A model generated the notes under the pieces. The model did no database searches. It saw nothing but the letters and a program-made list of their open reading frames with translations, and had not been told where the DNA came from. A stretch of DNA of 64,000 bases from a virus: the IMG/VR virus record IMGVR_UViG_3300017971_000034, positions 1-64,000 of that record, one strand, 5' to 3'. The position numbers and the translations under genes were made by a program. Positions within the stretch are counted from its first letter, which is position 1; each line of letters opens with the position of its first letter. Positions 41,066 through 49,208 of this stretch are shown one piece after another.

Positions 41066-41490
41066 GTGACAACAGCTTGATCTTCCCGGAGAGCCTCGCA
41101 AGATCGCTTGTAGAGGACAGACGTGTTGACGGCGGGGATGTAGTGCCCGCAGACGTACAGTCGTAGAATCTCCAGCCAGTAGTAATACAGCACCTTCCAG
41201 AGCACCTTTCGCATCGGGCGCCCATTACGATCATGGGTCACCTTGATCAGTACGCAGTCACGGTTACTGATGTGGTGAATCGGAGTGTTACGATCGGGAT
41301 GCTGCCAGAACTTCCGGCCGGACCCACTGTGGTCGTAATCGTAGACGGGGATCACCTCGTCGCCGTCGCGGGTGACCCAGCCACGCCCGGTCGTGACAAA
41401 GCGACCGGAGGTCACTACAACGCCCGTCCAAGGAGCGTTATGGTGACTACGAACCCGAGTCCCGGGTCGTAGGCGTTCGGACTTGGCCAT
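41062..41490 (-). CDS. Hypothetical protein
   Basis: 142 residues, ATG at 41490. A small beta domain at the start (GTRVRSHHNAPWTGVVVTSG, then VTRDGDEVIPVYDYD) resembles SH3-like folds in phage proteins of unknown function; the second half is basic and aromatic. Codon use is more varied than in neighbours, suggesting acquisition. Not recognised. Confidence 0.55.
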   Translation of the reverse strand: MAKSERLRPGTRVRSHHNAPWTGVVVTSGRFVTTGRGWVTRDGDEVIPVYDYDHSGSGRKFWQHPDRNTPIHHISNRDCVLIKVTHDRNGRPMRKVLWKVLYYYWLEILRLYVCGHYIPAVNTSVLYKRSCEALREDQAVVT

Positions 41491-41499
41491 GTCACCCCC

Positions 41500-42264
41500 C
41501 TACAGGAAGCGGTTATGGGGGAGGCACGCGTACGCTTTCGCATCCTTCAAGGTCGCGAAGAGACGGAAGGCGAACTCCTCACCGTCGTGGCGATCGAGCC
41601 TCCAGTAGGACTGACTGCAGGTGTAACCGGCCTGCTTGGTGATCGTCCACGTGCCACAGGCGGTCTTGTAACTACCGTCGAGCTGACGAGACCACTTCAG
41701 GCCGTCCATGCGCTTCAAGAACTCGACCGCCGCCGCGGCCATCCTAGCGCGGTAGTTGACGTAACCAGGTGACCGGGAAAGCCTGGCGGCCAGGGCTCTC
41801 ACCACCTCGACGGGGTCGTCGGAACCTACCCCGAACCGTTCCGCCAGCACGGCCAGGCCAAGGTCCCTGGACCCCGGTTCGGGACAGGGGCGGACAGCCT
41901 CACCGACCGGGCACCACCGGGATACGGTAGGGCGGGCTATCCCAAGGACGTCCGACACGGTCTGGGCAGAGAACCCCGCCGCCACCAAGGCCTCGGCCCG
42001 GGCCCGGCGCAGGTCGGGCGGGCGTACGTTGCCCTCACCCCTAAAGTACAGGCACCGGTTTTGGAAATCGTCGCGGGTGAGGCGCTCCCGAACACACTCC
42101 ACCAAACTGCGGTGGAGCAGCCTAGACTCTGAAACGTTTAGGGAAGGGGACGCGGGAGGCTGGAAGCTTATCACGGCGTGTTGCCTACCGAGCGCGTCCT
42201 TGCACGCCTCCAGAAGGTCCCGGGGCAGTACCTCGTCAGCCTGTAAATACCTGTAGGAACCCAT
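41500..42264 (-). CDS. HTH DNA-binding protein
   Basis: 254 residues from the ATG at 42264 that overlaps the mazZ stop (TGATG). Residues about 93-122 (EALVAAGFSAQTVSDVLG, then IARPTVSRW) are a clear helix-turn-helix of resolvase/transposase-like type. The C-terminal domain (WSRQLDGSYKTACGTWTITK, then an aromatic stretch) is a small beta fold. A regulator or origin-binding role is possible. First gene after mazZ in the divergent unit. Confidence 0.6.
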   Translation of the reverse strand: MGSYRYLQADEVLPRDLLEACKDALGRQHAVISFQPPASPSLNVSESRLLHRSLVECVRERLTRDDFQNRCLYFRGEGNVRPPDLRRARAEALVAAGFSAQTVSDVLGIARPTVSRWCPVGEAVRPCPEPGSRDLGLAVLAERFGVGSDDPVEVVRALAARLSRSPGYVNYRARMAAAAVEFLKRMDGLKWSRQLDGSYKTACGTWTITKQAGYTCSQSYWRLDRHDGEEFAFRLFATLKDAKAYACLPHNRFL

Positions 42265-42563
42265 CAACGCCCCACCACGTCCGCCAGCATCATCACAAAA
42301 TTGGCCACGTCAGCCGCCTCCTCCAACACCCTAGCCGGGTCCAGGTCCTTACGAACCTTTGGAGATACCCCCCTACCCCACGCCGACCGCCGGATTACCT
42401 CCGCCTCAAGCTCCGCCAGCTCCTCCCGAGCACGGTACAGGAGCCAGAACGGATTACAATCGGACCAACCACCCTTATGGTCGTTCAGGCGGAGCTTGCG
42501 CTCCATCTCGCGCGCGAAGCTCCTTACCTCGGGGCGCACTTCCTCTCCGAACCCTTCGTCCAT
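42264..42563 (-). CDS. mazZ: MazZ-like nucleotide pyrophosphohydrolase
   Basis: 99 residues from the ATG at 42563 behind GGAGGTGCGGG; the longer frame from 42590 is less likely. The MazG metal-site pattern is present: REELAELE (47-52) and EEAADVAN (81-88), with the usual spacing between the two helices. MazZ in Z-genome phages converts dGTP to dGMP (and may act on dATP) to feed PurZ. Position in a unit with purZ downstream supports that role. Other MazG roles cannot be excluded. Confidence 0.7.
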   Translation of the reverse strand: MDEGFGEEVRPEVRSFAREMERKLRLNDHKGGWSDCNPFWLLYRAREELAELEAEVIRRSAWGRGVSPKVRKDLDPARVLEEAADVANFVMMLADVVGR

Positions 42564-42593
42564 CCCGCACCTCCTAACCCAAAAAAGCACACC

Positions 42594-42663
42594 GCCCAGG
42601 CCTAGTCAAGGATTACGAACAACTCCCTTGACAAGGAGGAAGAAGAAGGATACCATAAGCGGC
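42594..42663. promoter_or_regulatory. Divergent control region
   Basis: Separates the minus-strand mazZ/purZ unit from the plus-strand replication unit. It holds the plus promoter at 42628-42656 and, on the minus strand, TTGACT at 42605-42610 with only a poor T-rich -10 before mazZ. Two inverted CTTGAC-type elements (42605 and 42627) about 22 bp apart could bind one regulator. Confidence 0.5.
42628..42656 (+). promoter_or_regulatory. Sigma70-like promoter with leaderless start
   Basis: TTGACA (42628-42633), 17 bp, TACCAT (42651-42656). Transcription would begin at about 42663-42664, which is the A of the ATG of the resolvase gene; no ribosome site fits between. The -35 lies in CCTTGACAAGG. 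Confidence 0.7.
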
Positions 42664-43038
42664 ATGGGTAATAGCCAACGACGGAAGGGGGCGCGCTTCG
42701 AACGGGACACGGCCAACCACTACCGCACCCTACTGGGACGCGACGAAGTTAGGCGAGGGCTGCAGGACCGGGAGAAACCGTCCGAATGCGACGTTGAGGG
42801 GTTTAACCTACTCTTCGTCGAGACCAAGAACCAGAGGGTGGTAAACCCGAGGGCGGCGCTGGAACAAGCGCGCGACCAGGCAGCCGGGTTGGGGGACGGA
42901 AGGATACCGGTGGTGGTATTTCAAGAGGCACCCAGGGCCGGCAGGGTCAGGAAGGGGGACCGTACCTACGTCATCATGTACCGGGGTGGGTTCGACGAAT
43001 TACTACTAAAACTGCAGGAAGCGGGGGTGGAACCGTGA
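42664..43038 (+). CDS. Holliday-junction resolvase-like nuclease
   Basis: 124 residues from ATG 42664. KGARFERDTANHYR at the start, then CDVEGFNLLFVETKNQ, gives the PD-(D/E)xK set (Glu13, Asp43, Glu53, Lys55), as in archaeal Hjc and phage resolvases. It would cut branched DNA from replication and recombination before packaging. The mRNA appears to be leaderless. Overlaps the next gene by 4 bp. Confidence 0.7.
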   Translation: MGNSQRRKGARFERDTANHYRTLLGRDEVRRGLQDREKPSECDVEGFNLLFVETKNQRVVNPRAALEQARDQAAGLGDGRIPVVVFQEAPRAGRVRKGDRTYVIMYRGGFDELLLKLQEAGVEP

Positions 43039-43445
43039 CGGACTACGGCTGGCTATACGAACCCTGGCCACGGATTGAGAAGTGGAAGGGGTGCAGACCG
43101 GTAACCAAGGCCACCAACCCGCCGGGGGTAACGCTAACCGAGCGCGTCCGCAACGCCCTGGGAAGTTCGTTCTCGCGGTGGATGGACGTGTTATTGATGA
43201 CACCCCCCCAGCTCCTACGGATCAGGAACCTCGGGCCGGCCTCCCTCCGCGACCTACAGTGCGGGTTGGCAGAGGTGGGCCTGGCCCTCGCACCGGAACC
43301 GGGCCGCGCGATGAACCGGCTCCAGGTCGAACACGTTCACCGGAAGGCCTCGGAGCTCCTGCGCGAGACCCCGGAGGATCCGTACCTGCTGGGGATGGTA
43401 ACGGCATACGAGCACGTACTCGGTATAGGAAATACCGAACCGTGA
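43035..43445 (+). CDS. Protein with RNA-polymerase alpha-CTD-like helix-hairpin-helix
   Basis: 136 residues from a GTG at 43035 (GTGA overlap). Residues about 57-85 (LLRIRNLGPASLRDLQCGL, then AEVGLAL) strongly recall the DNA-binding helix-hairpin-helix of the RNA polymerase alpha C-terminal domain. The N-terminal part is unrecognised; the C-terminal part is helical. It may bind DNA or host polymerase to redirect transcription. The likeness could also be a generic HhH. Confidence 0.6.
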   Translation: MTDYGWLYEPWPRIEKWKGCRPVTKATNPPGVTLTERVRNALGSSFSRWMDVLLMTPPQLLRIRNLGPASLRDLQCGLAEVGLALAPEPGRAMNRLQVEHVHRKASELLRETPEDPYLLGMVTAYEHVLGIGNTEP

Positions 43446-44812
43446 AGCTAACCATCGACAACGTCTCGACCACCGTAGAAACAGACGAAGACGAGCTAGG
43501 GTGGCTGCGGGAATACCTAACGTACGAGGTGCCGGGGTACGACCCCAGGTCCCGCAAGCGGTACGTGGAGAGGTATTGCTCCCTGAGTAGAGAAAGGTTT
43601 CCATCCGGACTGGTAGAGATGGTGGAGGTAGCCGCCGCCGAAGACGAGGGGTTCTACGTTGAGCGGGTGGATAAGCGCAACCGCCCCACCGATGAATTCA
43701 GAGAGGACCGACTGGGGTGGCTGTACGATTACCAGCTAAAGGGCGTCCGAGCGGCCCACCGGAGCACCCGCGGGATACTAAGCCTGGCCACGGGGTCCGG
43801 TAAGACCGAGATAGGGATCGGACTGTCCCTAGCGATACCGGTAAAGTGGCTGTTCCTGGTAGACTCCAAGGACCTGATGTACCAGACCGCGGCCAGGTAC
43901 CACAACCGGACCGGGCTAGTCGCCGGAACTATCGGAGACGGCAGATGGGGTGAGTACCCGGGACACGGCGTTAGCGGCCTCAACTGCGCCACCTTCCAGA
44001 CCCTGTACCGGCACCTGGACGACGAGAGAACGCAAAGGCTGCTGGCGTCCACCGGAGGACTGATAGTGGACGAGGCCCACACCCTGCCAGCATCTACCTT
44101 CTGGCGCGTCTCCCAAGCGTGCGGGGCCTACTGGCGCCTGGGACTATCGGCCACACCCCTGGACCGCGAGGACCGCAGGTCCATACTGACGGTGGCGGCC
44201 CTGGGCCCCATCATATACCGGGTGCCGCCCCAGGACCTGATAGCCGCGGGGGCCGTGGCCCGGCCCAGGATCACCATGGTACCGTACCAACACCCTCGAC
44301 CTACCCCGGGGTCCCGCAGGAAGTGGGACAAGGTGTACAGGGACGGTGTATCCCGCAACGCCCACCGCAACCGGTTTACGGCATCGGTGGTGGTGCGGGC
44401 CGCGAAACCGTCCCTGGTGTTCGTAAAGCACACCAAGCACCTGTTCTCCCTGCAGGCAGCGCTACAACAAGAGGGGTTGGTTACCGAGGTGGCCCACGGG
44501 AAGCACTCCAGCTGGAAGCGCAGGGAGACGATGGAGGCTGCCAACAGAGGCGACGTCGACGCCGTAGTGTGCACGGTGGTGTTCCAGAAGGGTATCGATA
44601 TACCCGAACTACGCAGCGTCGTAAACGCCGCCGCCGGCAGGTCCGCCATAGCCTCCCTACAACGGCTGGGGCGCGGTATGAGGAACACCCCCAGCAAGGA
44701 CGAGTTCGAACTGTGGGACATCGCCGACGAGGGCGACCCGATGTTGGAGAAGCACTCCCGAACACGTGAGAAGACGTACAGGGACGAGGGATACGAGGTT
44801 AGGAGAGCATGA
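43442..44812 (+). CDS. SF2 DNA helicase (UvsW-like)
   Basis: 456 residues from the GTG at 43442. An N-terminal domain of about 95 residues precedes DYQLKGVRAAH (motif Q region). Walker A is ATGSGKT (116-122), DEAH is at 210-213, SATPL at 236-240, and QRLGRGMR (motif VI) near residue 413. It likely remodels recombination or replication intermediates, as T4 UvsW does, in line with the resolvase next to it. The stop overlaps datZ by 4 bp. Confidence 0.85.
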   Translation: MKLTIDNVSTTVETDEDELGWLREYLTYEVPGYDPRSRKRYVERYCSLSRERFPSGLVEMVEVAAAEDEGFYVERVDKRNRPTDEFREDRLGWLYDYQLKGVRAAHRSTRGILSLATGSGKTEIGIGLSLAIPVKWLFLVDSKDLMYQTAARYHNRTGLVAGTIGDGRWGEYPGHGVSGLNCATFQTLYRHLDDERTQRLLASTGGLIVDEAHTLPASTFWRVSQACGAYWRLGLSATPLDREDRRSILTVAALGPIIYRVPPQDLIAAGAVARPRITMVPYQHPRPTPGSRRKWDKVYRDGVSRNAHRNRFTASVVVRAAKPSLVFVKHTKHLFSLQAALQQEGLVTEVAHGKHSSWKRRETMEAANRGDVDAVVCTVVFQKGIDIPELRSVVNAAAGRSAIASLQRLGRGMRNTPSKDEFELWDIADEGDPMLEKHSRTREKTYRDEGYEVRRA

Positions 44813-45417
44813 AGAACGACACCGTACCAATACCGACCGCGTCCGGGCTGCTATTCGATCCGCTGAAGCCGACCCCGGACGGGATAAGGGCCGTCGACGT
44901 AGCCCACGCGCTGGCCAACAAGTGCCGGTATACCGGCCATACGAGGGTGTTCTACAGCGTCGCCGAACATAGTGTTAGGGTATCGCAGTACCTGCGCGAG
45001 GGGGGCGTGTGCCGGGAGGGGCAGCTATGGGGCCTGCTACACGACTGCGGCGAGGCCTACCTACCGGACATAGCTTCCCCGGTAAAGCCGCACGTGTGGA
45101 TACGCATCCCCGGTACGGGAACAGACATACCCTTCGAGGAAGCCGAGAGGAACGTCCTGAGGGCCGTAGCCGAGGCCCTAACCGTCCCCTGGGAAGGGCA
45201 CGACCGGTGGGCAGCGACCGTGAAGGAGGCCGACCTGGCCATACTGTCCTGGGAAGTCAGGGCGCTGCTGCCCCCCATACCCGGTTATTGGCGGGAGGCC
45301 GACAGAACCCTGAACAGATCCCCGCCGGCAGCCCCCGAACTTTCCGGAGCTCCGGGGTGGAAACCGCGGGTAGCCCGCGACGAGTTCCTGGTCTCGCTAG
45401 GTTCCCTGCTGGGGTGA
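44809..45417 (+). CDS. datZ: DatZ-like HD-domain dATP triphosphohydrolase
   Basis: 202 residues. GHTRVFYSVAEHSVRVS (43-59) and GLLHDCGEAYLPDI (75-88) carry the HD metal ligands His54, His78-Asp79 and Asp142 (KEADLAILSWE). This small HD family includes the DatZ proteins of Z-genome phages, which remove dATP so that polymerase uses dZTP. YfbR-type nucleotidases are related, and specificity is not visible in sequence; the presence of purZ and mazZ supports DatZ. Last gene before the non-coding region. Confidence 0.75.
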   Translation: MKNDTVPIPTASGLLFDPLKPTPDGIRAVDVAHALANKCRYTGHTRVFYSVAEHSVRVSQYLREGGVCREGQLWGLLHDCGEAYLPDIASPVKPHVWIRIPGTGTDIPFEEAERNVLRAVAEALTVPWEGHDRWAATVKEADLAILSWEVRALLPPIPGYWREADRTLNRSPPAAPELSGAPGWKPRVARDEFLVSLGSLLG

Positions 45418-45791
45418 GAAACGAATGGCCTACGGGACCTTCCGAGACACCACTTCCCCCCATAGCGCGCGCGGATGCGCGCGGCTTGGAAACGCGCCCA
45501 CACGGTGTAAGAACGCGCGCCTCAGCGCGTACCAAACACCGCGCGCGGGCGCGCGGGCGCGCGCGCTTTCACAGAAAACTTTTTCTTTTTCTTTGAAAAA
45601 GAAAACGTTTCCTGTAGTTCTTTAACTTTTTTTCAAAGAAAAAAAGAAAAGAACGCCGCAGTTCGAAACGTGCGGCCTTCTTATTTTTTTTCTTCACCTG
45701 GGGGCGCTTCGCGCCCCATCTAACATACATACCCCTTCCTACGGCATACCGAGATGTGCTAACCTAGCCGGTTGAAGGAGGAGAGCCTAGA
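45418..45791. other. Non-coding region, origin of replication candidate
   Basis: 374 bp with no convincing gene. The left part (45458-45570) is packed with GCGC palindromes and alternating CG runs that could form Z-DNA. Next come two AT-rich inverted repeats: TTTTCTTTTTC facing its complement at about 45577-45605, and CTTTTTTTC facing its complement at 45628-45650. Then a T-rich block and a GC hairpin GGGGCGC-TTC-GCGCCCC near 45702-45719. It lies just before helicase, primase and polymerase genes. An easily melted AT stretch beside structured GC repeats suits an origin or a replication-control site. Confidence 0.5.
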
Positions 45792-46484
45792 TTGGAGACT
45801 GCGGTTAGAGGTTCGGGGCGTCCGTTCGACGGTCTGTGGCCGTACCTGGAGCGGTGCGGGGTTCCTACCCCGCTCACGGCTAAGGTACCGGTGGCGGTCG
45901 TACCGGCCCCCGCCCTGGTCCCTAGCGATGCGACTTCGGAGGAGCTGATCAGGGTAGCCGTACGGTGTTACCGGGAGGCCTGCCACGTAGTGGGGGAGCC
46001 GCGAAAGGCGGTACGGTACCTGTACTCCCGCGGCATCGGTGGCGGCCTGCGTCGCAACATGCTAGCCGCCGCAGAACTGTTCCGCCGAAAATCCTGCTCC
46101 CCGCTGGGGTGGGCCGTGTGGAGCGCCCGCCAGTTCAGCAAGTTTAAGGGCTCCGGTAGACCCCCCGCCACCTACATGTACGCTCCCGGTAGGGTGAACA
46201 AACAGCGGGCCTGGTACCAGCGCGAATTCGAGCCGAGGGGCGGGTTAAGGATTACCGGTCCGGCGGCGTTAGAAGCTATGGACGTACTGGCCGAGGTTAG
46301 GGCCGCGGCCCTAACCTTCCGGGGACCACCGGAAGAGCTGGCGGCGACGGTAACGGGAGCGGTGGATTTGGAGAGGCTAAGGGAGGCGCTGTACCGCGCC
46401 GGGGAGGAGGCCGATGGTGAGAGGGAAAGATTCGACAGGTGCCTGCGGGACTGGCGTTGGATCCCGGAGTGGGACCGCTGTTAA
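45792..46484 (+). CDS. Hypothetical protein, first gene of the replication unit
   Basis: 230 residues from TTG 45792 behind GGAGGAGAGCCTAGA. Helical and basic in the middle (GLRRNMLAAAELFRRKSCSP, then WSARQFSKFKG). Not recognised. Its place between the putative origin and the DnaB-like helicase suggests an initiator or helicase loader, which is inference only. Confidence 0.55.
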   Translation: METAVRGSGRPFDGLWPYLERCGVPTPLTAKVPVAVVPAPALVPSDATSEELIRVAVRCYREACHVVGEPRKAVRYLYSRGIGGGLRRNMLAAAELFRRKSCSPLGWAVWSARQFSKFKGSGRPPATYMYAPGRVNKQRAWYQREFEPRGGLRITGPAALEAMDVLAEVRAAALTFRGPPEELAATVTGAVDLERLREALYRAGEEADGERERFDRCLRDWRWIPEWDRC

Positions 46485-46541
46485 AGAATCTCAGGGACCG
46501 CGACCGCACCGCCCAACGCAAGCTTCAGGAAGAAAGAAACG

Positions 46542-47894
46542 ATGACTGAGGGGTACGGGTTCGATCCCGCCTTCGAGGCGGCGGTGGTACTGACGTTAAC
46601 CCAGAGTCACCGGTTCTACGGGATGGCTGGTCACTACGTGGACCCGGAACTACTATCCTGTAAGGAGGCATCGTGGCTGTGTACGGCGGCCCACGCCGTT
46701 TACAAGGACTCTGGAAGGGGACCGGAATCTTCCATTCTGGTGGTGCAGCGTCTGCGCCGGTGGATGAACGCTGGCAGGTTGACCTTCGAAGCGTTGGAGG
46801 CCGCGGTAAACTACCTGAACCGGGCCGAGGACGATGGCCTGCCGAACGAAGATGCCATCCTGGTCGAGCTGGTACCGGTCCTGAAGCGGAGGTACGAACA
46901 CCGCGTGGCCCGAGCCGGCCTCGACAACTACTCCAAGCGGGGCGACTTCGGGGAGGTGGTAAAGCTCCTGGAGGAGGCCCGCCGGATAGGGGAGAACGAC
47001 GTATCGCTGGGTTCCCAACTCGGCAGCGACAGCTTCCGGGATATAGAGGCGCTGCGCCACCTAGACCGGCTTCCGACCGGAATCGACGACCTGGACCTGG
47101 CGATGAGCGGGGGGATGCCGAGGGGACTGACGGGGGTCGTCATGGGGGGCACCGGCGAGGGCAAGTCGATGTTCCTGTCCCAGGTGGCGTCCTACAACCT
47201 GCTGAACGGTCTGATGGTGTGCTACGCCGTGGTATCGGACCTGGACGAGGCGGACGTTAAGGCGCGCATGATCGCTAACCTGACGGGAACCCCGATCGAC
47301 GCCGTCATGGCCGGGTCGGACGAGGCCAGGTTCAGGCTCGCGGCGCTGGAACCGAAGCTCGGTATCGGCATGGTGAAGGAGTTCACGGAGGACGTTACCG
47401 CGGTGGCCGATATTCTGGAGTGGGTATCGGCCTGCCAGGACTACCACGGGCGCCGCTGCGACCTGCTGGTGGTGGACTACGCGGACCGCCTGGCGGCCCC
47501 CGCCGAGAAGTCGGAGTACAACGCTATGAAGGTCGTGTACGAGGCCCTACGCAAAGCTGGGAAACGCGACAAGCGGTGGACCTGGACCGCCAGCCAATCG
47601 CGAGACCGCGACGAGAAATCCAAGCGTATCAAGACCCACCGGGACGCGGCCGACAGCATCAACAAGGCGCGCGTTGTCGACGCGTGGATCACGCTGAACG
47701 TGTGGGAGTCGGAGTCCAGCCCGACGGGACTGGATCAGTACTTCTTCATATCGAAGTTCAGGAAGGGCAGGGCCCGCGTCAAGGTCGGCCCGCTGGAGGT
47801 AGAGTACGAACTGGGGCGGGTAGCGCCGTCCCGCACCCTGGAGAAACTACACCAGGGTACCGGTAGCGGGAGGCGTGCCGCGTGGGTGCTGTAG
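46542..47894 (+). CDS. DnaB-like replicative helicase
   Basis: 450 residues, ATG behind AGGAAGAAAGAAACG. A helical N-terminal domain (about 1-150) is followed by a RecA-like motor: LPTGIDDLDLAMSGGM, Walker A GGTGEGKS (202-209), Walker B LLVVDYADRL, and the DnaB H4 region TWTASQSRDRDEKS. A C-terminal strand has KFRKGRARVKVGP. It unwinds DNA at the fork, with the primase encoded one gene later. Confidence 0.85.
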   Translation: MTEGYGFDPAFEAAVVLTLTQSHRFYGMAGHYVDPELLSCKEASWLCTAAHAVYKDSGRGPESSILVVQRLRRWMNAGRLTFEALEAAVNYLNRAEDDGLPNEDAILVELVPVLKRRYEHRVARAGLDNYSKRGDFGEVVKLLEEARRIGENDVSLGSQLGSDSFRDIEALRHLDRLPTGIDDLDLAMSGGMPRGLTGVVMGGTGEGKSMFLSQVASYNLLNGLMVCYAVVSDLDEADVKARMIANLTGTPIDAVMAGSDEARFRLAALEPKLGIGMVKEFTEDVTAVADILEWVSACQDYHGRRCDLLVVDYADRLAAPAEKSEYNAMKVVYEALRKAGKRDKRWTWTASQSRDRDEKSKRIKTHRDAADSINKARVVDAWITLNVWESESSPTGLDQYFFISKFRKGRARVKVGPLEVEYELGRVAPSRTLEKLHQGTGSGRRAAWVL

Positions 47895-48317
47895 GTGAGC
47901 GGGGCCTTCGCCAGTATAGCCGAGGTAATAGAGGAGCTGCGGCGCAGGGCCGGGGTTCACGAAACGTTAACCGCCAAGGAACGGTGGGGTGGCGGTATCC
48001 CCACGTGGGGGGACGACATGGGCGCAGCCATAGAGAGCGAGTTTGACTTCGACAAGGACGACCTGCCCGGCGCTGACGAACTCAACGCGTGGGTCGCCAA
48101 ACTATCCCCGGCGTGCCTGGTCAACCTCAGCGCGTGGGACCTGTCGGCGCTGGCGGACACCGTTAAGATGATCGTCAACGACCGCCTGGACCACCTCCAC
48201 GACTACGTCAAGGACGTGCTATTAGAAACAACATTCGGAGTACCGAACAAGGCGCTGACTTTAAAAGAGGAAAAAACCCTAGCGGTGTTGTCACGCCTCG
48301 AACGGTGCCGCCTGTAG
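47895..48317 (+). CDS. Hypothetical protein between helicase and primase
   Basis: 140 residues from GTG 47895, 1 bp after the helicase stop. Acidic (ESEFDFDKDDLPGADELNAW) with helices at the end (MIVNDRLDHLHDYVKDVL). Not recognised. Likely works with the fork proteins because of tight coupling on both sides. Confidence 0.55.
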   Translation: MSGAFASIAEVIEELRRRAGVHETLTAKERWGGGIPTWGDDMGAAIESEFDFDKDDLPGADELNAWVAKLSPACLVNLSAWDLSALADTVKMIVNDRLDHLHDYVKDVLLETTFGVPNKALTLKEEKTLAVLSRLERCRL

Positions 48318-49207
48318 TATGTCCCTTGACAAAGTACCAACAGGTGTGGCCCGATAAACACATGGACGCCGCAATCCTAAATGCTATAGCGGACATGAAC
48401 CCGTCGAGTAGCGGATGGTTCCGCGCCAACTGCCCGTTCTGCGAACAGCGCGTCGGCAAGGTCGACCGGCAACGGTGCCTGGCCGTCAACGTTAGAACCG
48501 GCCGCTACATGTGCTGGCGCTGTGAGGTCAGGGGCTCGGTCCCGGTAGAGGTACTGTCCCACCAGGACCGGGCGGTAACCGTCGTCGACCACGGCCACCG
48601 CTACCTCGGGAAGCCCGAAGGGTTCTACCGGCTCGGGGGTCGCCCTCCCCTATCGCTGCGGCGCGCCGCCCTCTACTTGGATAAACGGAGGGTGCCGCGC
48701 TCCGCGGTCCGGGAGCTGGGGATCGGTGCGGCCGTGAGCGGGTACCTGTCGCACCGGGTGGTGGTCCCGGTTAAGGGTTACGGTAGTAGGTGGTTAGGGT
48801 GGGTGGCCAGGTCGTATAGCGGCGCCGAACCGCGCTACCTGTACCCCCCCGGGATGAGGAGGGGCGAGCTCCTCTTCAACGAGGCGCGCCTAACCTGGGA
48901 TACGGACTCCCCGGCGCTGCTGGTTGAGGGCGTCATGGATGCCCTGCCACACTGGCCGCACGCCGTCGCATGTCTCGGGAAGCCTAGCCGGTGGCAGAAG
49001 GAACGCCTGCGGTCCGCCGATTGCCCGATAGCCGTAGCACTAGACTCGGACGCACAAGACGAAGGATGGGCGCTGGCGATGGAGCTACGGCTCTACGGTC
49101 GGCGCGCCGGTTTCGTGAAGCTACCGCCCGGGAAGGACCCGGGCGACATGACCGACACCGGACGGTTGCTGGAAGCCGCCGTGAGGTCGATCTACGAGGA
49201 GGTCTAA
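48305..49207 (+). CDS. DnaG-type primase
   Basis: 300 residues from a GTG at 48305; starts at 48329 (TTG) or 48362 (ATG) are also open. Zinc ribbon ANCPFC...YMCWRC (Cys43, 46, 70, 73). The TOPRIM part has LLVEGVMDALPH (Glu208) and VALDSDAQDE (Asp247, Asp249), with KLPPGKDPGDM at the end. Shorter than host DnaG and lacking the helicase-binding domain. It makes primers for the polymerase encoded two genes on. Confidence 0.85.
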   Translation: MPPVVCPLTKYQQVWPDKHMDAAILNAIADMNPSSSGWFRANCPFCEQRVGKVDRQRCLAVNVRTGRYMCWRCEVRGSVPVEVLSHQDRAVTVVDHGHRYLGKPEGFYRLGGRPPLSLRRAALYLDKRRVPRSAVRELGIGAAVSGYLSHRVVVPVKGYGSRWLGWVARSYSGAEPRYLYPPGMRRGELLFNEARLTWDTDSPALLVEGVMDALPHWPHAVACLGKPSRWQKERLRSADCPIAVALDSDAQDEGWALAMELRLYGRRAGFVKLPPGKDPGDMTDTGRLLEAAVRSIYEEV

Positions 49208-49208
49208 A

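Noticed and set aside
45425-45625. Open frame of 66 codons in the non-coding region
   Set aside because: Its sequence comes from CG repeats and A/T hairpins, has no protein-like pattern and only a weak ribosome site.
45700-45722. GC hairpin GGGGCGC-TTC-GCGCCCC as a terminator
   Set aside because: No T-run follows on either strand; the T-rich block is on the wrong side for the plus strand.
48329-48360. TTGACA before the primase gene as a promoter
   Set aside because: No usable -10 lies 16-18 bp downstream; GATAAA is 21 bp away. It may be a copy of the shared -35/operator element without promoter function.
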